From Turnera subulata (Eukaryota > Streptophyta > Magnoliopsida > Malpighiales > Passifloraceae), in assembly GCA_028386065.3 (NCBI GenBank), contig JAKUCV010002385.1, positions 1 through 64,000 on the forward strand: a stretch of DNA of 64,000 bases. The letters run 5' to 3'. Positions 59,481 to 64,000 of the stretch are shown in pieces (the first letter of the stretch is position 1; each line of letters begins with the position of its first letter). A program made the position numbers and the translations under genes. Below the pieces are notes generated by a model that searched no databases, was not told where the DNA came from, and saw only the letters and a program-made list of their open reading frames with translations.

Positions 59481-60510
59481 CTAACCCCAACTAATGAAGC
59501 AATATGATACTAGCAACCCTCACAGGTGATTAGTGCATTATTCTTCTAACAGTTTTTTTCTTGCGATTCTATTAACAGTTCAATCTTTAACAGTTCAAAC
59601 TTCAAATTAGTAGATTGGGTCCTGTAGGTTTAATTAATCAATTAGTTAAATCTCAATTTCCATTATTACTCTTAGCCTAAAGATTATCATAATACAGCAT
59701 TTCCTTTCCAAGTCTCAGGATCATCTTTCCCGTAAAATTTTATTATGGGAATTTTTAAGTTTGATTAATTATGATCCTTTAGCAGGGAGGGACCCAGGAT
59801 TTCTCATTTGGGGTCTAAGTCTTATTAAAAAAACAAAATCATAAAATTGAAATAAAATAAAATATAAATTCATCATGAAACGTCCCGACCCGTATTTACC
59901 GTACATAGTAAACACGTGTCGGAACTGTGACGACCCAACCAAACAAGCCCAGCATACAGTGTGAACAACAGGAAGCTGGCTCAACAGTCCAAAATGTAAA
60001 CATCAGGAATCTGGCCCTTCGGCCCAACATCAAAACATATCACCCGAACCCGGGATCATCTACAACATCATAATCGGCCCAATGGCCCAACAATAGCAAT
60101 ATAATGCACAACAGAAGACTTAATAACTCACAAAGACACTGTATGCAACACTGATGCAAACTATGGATCCGAGTCATGTCCAAGGGATAACGCTGCAGCC
60201 TGTCTGGAATGCAACATACCTGAACCACAAATAACTCAACCTACGGGATGAAAGCCCGCAGGTGAGGGGTGAGTCCGAAGTGCCCACCAGGTAAAACCCA
60301 TAAGCAAATATACATATACAACAACCGTAAATTCCCAAGTCACATCACAAACAATCAACTAAGGTTCACACGAACCTTAAATGACACACTTGTGATTCTA
60401 GACACGCTATTTTAATTTTATTATCAGGGCCCCTATCACAAGTTAAATGATGGCCGTCGCCTGGTAGTCAAGCTAGCTAGCCCGTGGACCTCGCCCTGGT
60501 ACCTCCACGT

Positions 60511-60618
60511 AAAACTGGCACAGACAGGGAGCAGACCCCAAGCACACTCTCCCCCAGCGCCTAAAATAAAAACTGGTACAGACAGGGAGCAGACCCCAAG
60601 CACACTCTCCCCCAGCAT
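60511..60618 (+). repeat. 58-bp tandem duplication within the gypsy LTR
   Basis: Units at 60511-60568 and 60569-60618 (the second incomplete) share AAAACTGG, CAGACAGGGAGCAGACCCC and CACACTCTCCCCCAGC blocks. Confidence 0.85.
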
Positions 60619-61549
60619 CATAAAAATAAGACTACCATCTGGCTATTCCAACATTTAACTGTGACTTACTAGATGTCTAAGTGTATCCATTTATTAATAT
60701 TACCATTTTAGTCTTGATACCACAATACTGTTAACCAACCATCAACTCATTATCCCGAGCAGGCTCGCAGCCTCTCCGCTCGTCTGGATAATACAAACTT
60801 ATTCCAACTATTCCCATACTAGTACCCTCGGTATTCAACTTACATAATTTTCACAGTCAACAACCACAGTAATAACCTATTAATACCAACATTCCTACTA
60901 TTACCAATAACATCAACAGTAGCATCAATTCAACAACATCAACAGCAATAAATTCCAATTAAATTCATCTCACAACAACTATTCACAGCCACAAAGAATT
61001 ATTCAAGCATATAACACAACAATAAACAAACAGCAACTTGGTACTACGGGCAGTATATAAATATTTACTTATCCTCACCTTAGCCGATTTTCTATTCCTG
61101 ATAGTCCTCGAAGTGTTCCGGCTCAGGCTCCTTGGGGTACTGCTCGTTATCGATTCCTATATAACACATAGTATGCACACATATAAGATGCACAGTAAAT
61201 GACATGCAAGTGACAACTAGTATTGTAACCGTAAAATGCTAGCCGGCTCGGTTATCGTCTCGGGTTATATTCTGTTATCATCATCATTCACCATTTAATT
61301 CCAAGTCGAAAATAATATATACTATCCAGGTATTATTCCAGTATTATATTTTGATATTCCTTTCCAAGGTATTTTTCATGAAAATAATTATTTATCATAT
61401 CATATGAAAATATAATTAAAATAATTTTCTGAAAATGATAACGTACATATACATTTCCAAAAGTTATTCCCAAAATAATTTTCATAAGAATTATATATAT
61501 TTTTTTTTCTAAAAATTATTTATCATAATATAATTTCCAAGAAATTATA

Positions 61550-61552
<3 letters not shown>

Positions 61553-61582
<30 letters not shown>
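61553..61582. repeat. AT microsatellite
   Basis: About 15 perfect AT units lie inside the putative LTR, in a region of very AT-rich sequence (61300-61780). Confidence 0.9.
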
Positions 61583-61586
<4 letters not shown>

Positions 61587-62261
61587 AAGATGTTTTCCAT
61601 AACGTATCTATACCTATATATTTTTCAAATCAATATATTGTCTCATATTTACTTTCCAAAAAGAAATACATTATATGTCAAAGTAATATACCCATTATAC
61701 ATATGTATACCTGAATAATTATTTCCAGAAAATATAATTTATATAAGCTATTTTTTTCAAGAATATATATTTTATTATATATATTTAATTCGGACTGGGC
61801 CAAAAACTAAGCCCGACCTCAAACCCCCAGGGCCCAACTGGTTTAGCCCACGCCTAGGCCAAACCCAGCCCACAAACTCAGCCCGCGACACCAGCCCACA
61901 ACCCGCGATCCAACCAGAACTCGGGTCTACCCGACCCGCGACCCACTCATCCAGGTCACCCACACCCACGGGCTCACCTCGGGAGAAGCAGAGGCGGCGA
62001 CGAACGGACGAGATGCACATGGAACGGCGAAATCGGGCGTCGACGGCTGCGAGGAGGCGACTATTCGCTGGTGGTGTTCGCCGGCAACAGCAGCAAACAG
62101 GGAGGATCCGGGCGGCTTGCTCGTCGGCGTGCAGCAGCAAGGAAGAGCGACGTCGGCTGGGTCTGATGGCGGCTGCGATGCGTCGGAAGGAAGAGGAGGA
62201 GAAGGGTGGCGTCGGTGCGTGAGGTTGCAGGTGGCGGCTCGGGTGGTGGTGTCGGGCGGCC

Positions 62262-62470
62262 GGTCCTCCTCTTCCTTTTTTTTTCTTTTACTTATTTTCT
62301 CTCTTTCTTTTTTTTTTTAGTTTCCTGCATTTTTTTTCTTTTTTTTCCTCTTCTTTTTTTTTCTTTTCCTCTCTTTTTTTTCTCTCCTTTTCTCTCTTTT
62401 TTTTTCTTTCTTCTTCTTCTTTTTTTTTTCTTCCTCTCCTCTTCCTTTCCCCTTCTTCTGCCTGATTTTT
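62262..62470. repeat. Long homopyrimidine/homopurine tract
   Basis: About 200 bp are almost entirely C and T on the + strand, that is purine on the LTR sense strand. A GC-rich block flanks it. The frames across it are low-complexity artefacts. Confidence 0.85.
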
Positions 62471-62947
62471 TTTTAAAAGTTGTGAATGAACTGTTCAACC
62501 TGTGAACATTCAATAATGCAGCTTGTCTGCATTATGGAGCGAGTCCGGTCCGGACCCGAAAATAACTGATACCCCCTTAGTTATTTTCCGGTGTGATTTT
62601 CCGAAAATTCCGGGACCCGAAAAATACCGACTTAGGCCCGAAAAATCCACGAAAAAATCTCGAGAGCGGGAAAACTCTCGGTTACGAAAAACGACGCCCG
62701 ATTTACCTTGAATTAATTACCCAAGATTAAATTCAAAGGTAAATCACTGTATAACGACTTTTACAGTCCCGATAAAAACCAAATTTTTACCCGGGCTGTT
62801 ACAGTCTACCCACCTTAAAAAGAATTTCGTCCCCGAAATTCCGTCTTATCCATGGGTCCTACCACGATAAGCTTCTGGCACACTCTGCCATGTGTCCAAA
62901 CTCAACCCGAGATACCGCTTATACCCTTAAGTGACATCTCCTCCGCT

Positions 62948-62955
62948 TATATAAA
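62948..62955 (+). promoter_or_regulatory. TATA box of the antisense gypsy gene
   Basis: TATATAAA ends 34 bp before the ATG at 62990, with a CACACACAGCC initiator-like stretch between. The leader would be about 10 nt. Confidence 0.55.
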
Positions 62956-62989
62956 CCGAACCTCATGACTGGCAAACTCACACACAGCC

Positions 62990-63301
62990 ATGGACTCTCC
63001 AATCCGATCTCGAACTACCTCAGACTCCGAGAACAACAGCTATATCGGCGGCACTGCTTTCCCGACAAGCTCCGATGAAGAACCTCCCAAGAAGCGGTTC
63101 AAAACCAACATCATCGGCCAGAAGGAACACATGGTCGTCTCTAGCAGACGGCGAAAGAAGCGTGCCATCAAGAAAGCTGAAGATCGAAAGGGCAAAGTAA
63201 CTGCTGAAAGTAGCACTCCGCAGCAGACACTGACGCAGTTGAACGTCTCACTGAACGTACAAAAGCTTGTAAAAGATTTTGAGAAGCAAGTAACTCCTTA
63301 G
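62990..63301 (+). CDS. Small basic nuclear-type protein, antisense ORF of the gypsy element
   Basis: A 103-aa frame has an N-terminus rich in Ser, Thr and acidic residues. Two basic clusters that look like nuclear localisation signals, PPKKRFK and SRRRKKRAIKK, follow, then a short C-terminal segment with LNVSLNVQKLVKDF. No enzyme motif is present. A TATA box sits just upstream and overlapping AATAAA signals (63333-63342) just downstream, so it looks like a complete compact transcription unit. It is antisense to the inferred gypsy element, between pol and the 3' LTR. Additional antisense ORFs at this place are known from plant Ogre/Tat gypsy elements. The function is unknown. Confidence 0.55.
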   Translation: MDSPIRSRTTSDSENNSYIGGTAFPTSSDEEPPKKRFKTNIIGQKEHMVVSSRRRKKRAIKKAEDRKGKVTAESSTPQQTLTQLNVSLNVQKLVKDFEKQVTP

Positions 63302-64000
63302 AGTACTTCTTCTCTGTTGTAAACCGTTATGAAATAAATAAAATAAGTTTTCTCTTTAAATCAAAATTCTTATGTTACGAAATCTTATGTTAAACGGAAA
63401 ATCAAAACATCTCAAGGCAAAACAAACTTAACAATAAGAATATAAAATCAAACATAAAGAAGTTAAAAATAAAATTCGTTTAACAAAACCAAAACATAAA
63501 GAAATTAAAACAAAAAAAACATGTTTTCACGCTCAGCACTCTAGATCGATCGTAAACATCCTCGATCCCGAGAAACGTAATGTACACAGCTAACGGTGAC
63601 GTCTGCTTCCTCAAAAGAAACGATACCCACTTGTTCACAAATTCCGCATGAGCCAAAAACGTCTGTCAAGACAACGTATACCTCCATGATGTCCGAACAG
63701 GTGCAAGCTTGTCGCACATGCGCTCTACTCGAGGTGCGGTCCTATCAGTCTAGCCTCAACGGTCACGGATGCATGTGATAAAAGATGCAAGAAAATATAG
63801 AAAAGCCATAAAAAGAAACGCCAAGGTAGCCAGGGAGTTAGAAAATCGCGAGATGGAAAGGGCTGAAAAACACTGGCATTTGTAGCCCGAAAAACGTATA
63901 AAGTAACGAAGCAATAAATAAAGCAACGGCAAAATTTTCAAAAAGCAAAATCTTGAAAATCGAAAACAGTAATCACGCTCCCATAAGAGTATAAAAGACG

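Larger units (their letters stand above)
59926..62803 (-). repeat. Gypsy-type LTR (about 2.9 kb), probable 3' LTR on the minus strand
   Basis: On the minus strand TGTAACAGCCC starts at 62803, and the complement of TGTGACGACCC closes the unit at 59926, giving TG...CA ends with a similar 11-bp inverted terminus. Just before the start, the minus strand reads GGGGACGAAATTC, then AAGGTGGGTAGAC. This is the pol-end/polypurine junction seen in chromovirus-type gypsy elements. The body includes a 58-bp tandem duplication, an AT microsatellite, a GC-rich block and a long purine tract. No paired LTR is in the window, so orientation and ends are inferred. Confidence 0.55.
62804..64000 (-). mobile_element. 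Internal 3' region of the gypsy element (runs off the window)
   Basis: Minus-strand sequence upstream of the LTR starts with the polypurine-like junction (62804-62845). No pol motif was found to the window end, so the body would lie beyond 64000 or is lost. It carries the antisense gene at 62990-63301. From 63302 to 64000 only short frames without motifs are visible. Confidence 0.45.

Noticed and set aside
62206..62513. Phe-rich (+) and Lys/Arg-rich (-) frames
   Set aside because: Both simply translate the homopyrimidine/homopurine tract.
59926..62803. Plus-strand orientation of the gypsy LTR (start at TGTGACGACCC)
   Set aside because: Sequence after 62803 does not resemble a tRNA primer site, whereas read on the minus strand it resembles a pol-end/polypurine junction. 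This remains the weaker alternative rather than excluded.
1..64000. tRNA, rRNA, CRISPR or bacterial operon features
   Set aside because: No cloverleaf with paired A and B boxes was seen outside SINE-like units, there are no spaced direct-repeat arrays, and the gene structure is clearly eukaryotic.

Overview
The window is nuclear DNA of a flowering plant, most likely a core eudicot. It holds intron-rich genes with GT-AG junctions, plant-specific gene families (clade A PP2C, AHP phosphotransfer protein, ABCB15-type transporter, ERD7/senescence proteins), AT-rich spacers, and a dense load of copia, gypsy, LINE, SINE, MULE and MITE sequences. I could not place it to species.

Layout. 1-4560: 3' part of a Ty1/copia element (its 5' end lies outside the window) with a 502-bp LTR. 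6862-7188 (-): single-exon RING-H2 gene. 8.4-9.0 kb: a MITE and a SINE-like unit. 9164-16542: a poly-A retroposon split by a complete copia element (10161-16370) with 195-bp LTRs and a perfect 5-bp target duplication. The two copia copies share their internal region, including an antisense LINE endonuclease fragment, but not their LTRs. 19769-21613: Mutator-like element with long inverted ends and a GC-rich, gene-like interior. 22.7-26.5 kb (+): clade A PP2C. 27.2-28.8 kb: a MITE and a three-copy tandem repeat of about 350 bp. 29.1-31.1 kb (+): six-exon AHP. 32.4-39.2 kb (-): nine-exon ABCB transporter. 40.1-45.5 kb: an 833-bp retroposed insert with 14-bp target duplications, then a LINE with a 1217-codon open frame. 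50.6-53.6 kb (-): seven-exon tRNA A64-2'-O-ribosylphosphate transferase (RIT1 type). 54.4-59.2 kb (-): two tandem five-exon ERD7-like genes. 59.9-64 kb: a gypsy-type LTR of about 2.9 kb plus adjoining internal sequence carrying a compact antisense gene with its own TATA box and poly-A signals.

Gene models. I rebuilt exons by hand from splice sites and family conservation. The PP2C (401 aa), AHP (150 aa), ABCB (1234 aa), RIT1 (524 aa) and ERD7-like (360 and 379 aa) models each keep frame across every junction and look intact. PP2C (abscisic acid signalling), AHP (cytokinin phosphorelay) and ERD7 (dehydration) all belong to hormone or stress pathways, but nothing in the sequence shows that they act as a cluster.

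Most unusual signal. Both copia copies carry dozens of tiny hairpins whose stems differ in sequence while the 5-nt loop stays close to YNGAA. I do not know a described feature that explains this. Second is the pattern of antisense reading frames with promoter-like signals inside two unrelated LTR elements.
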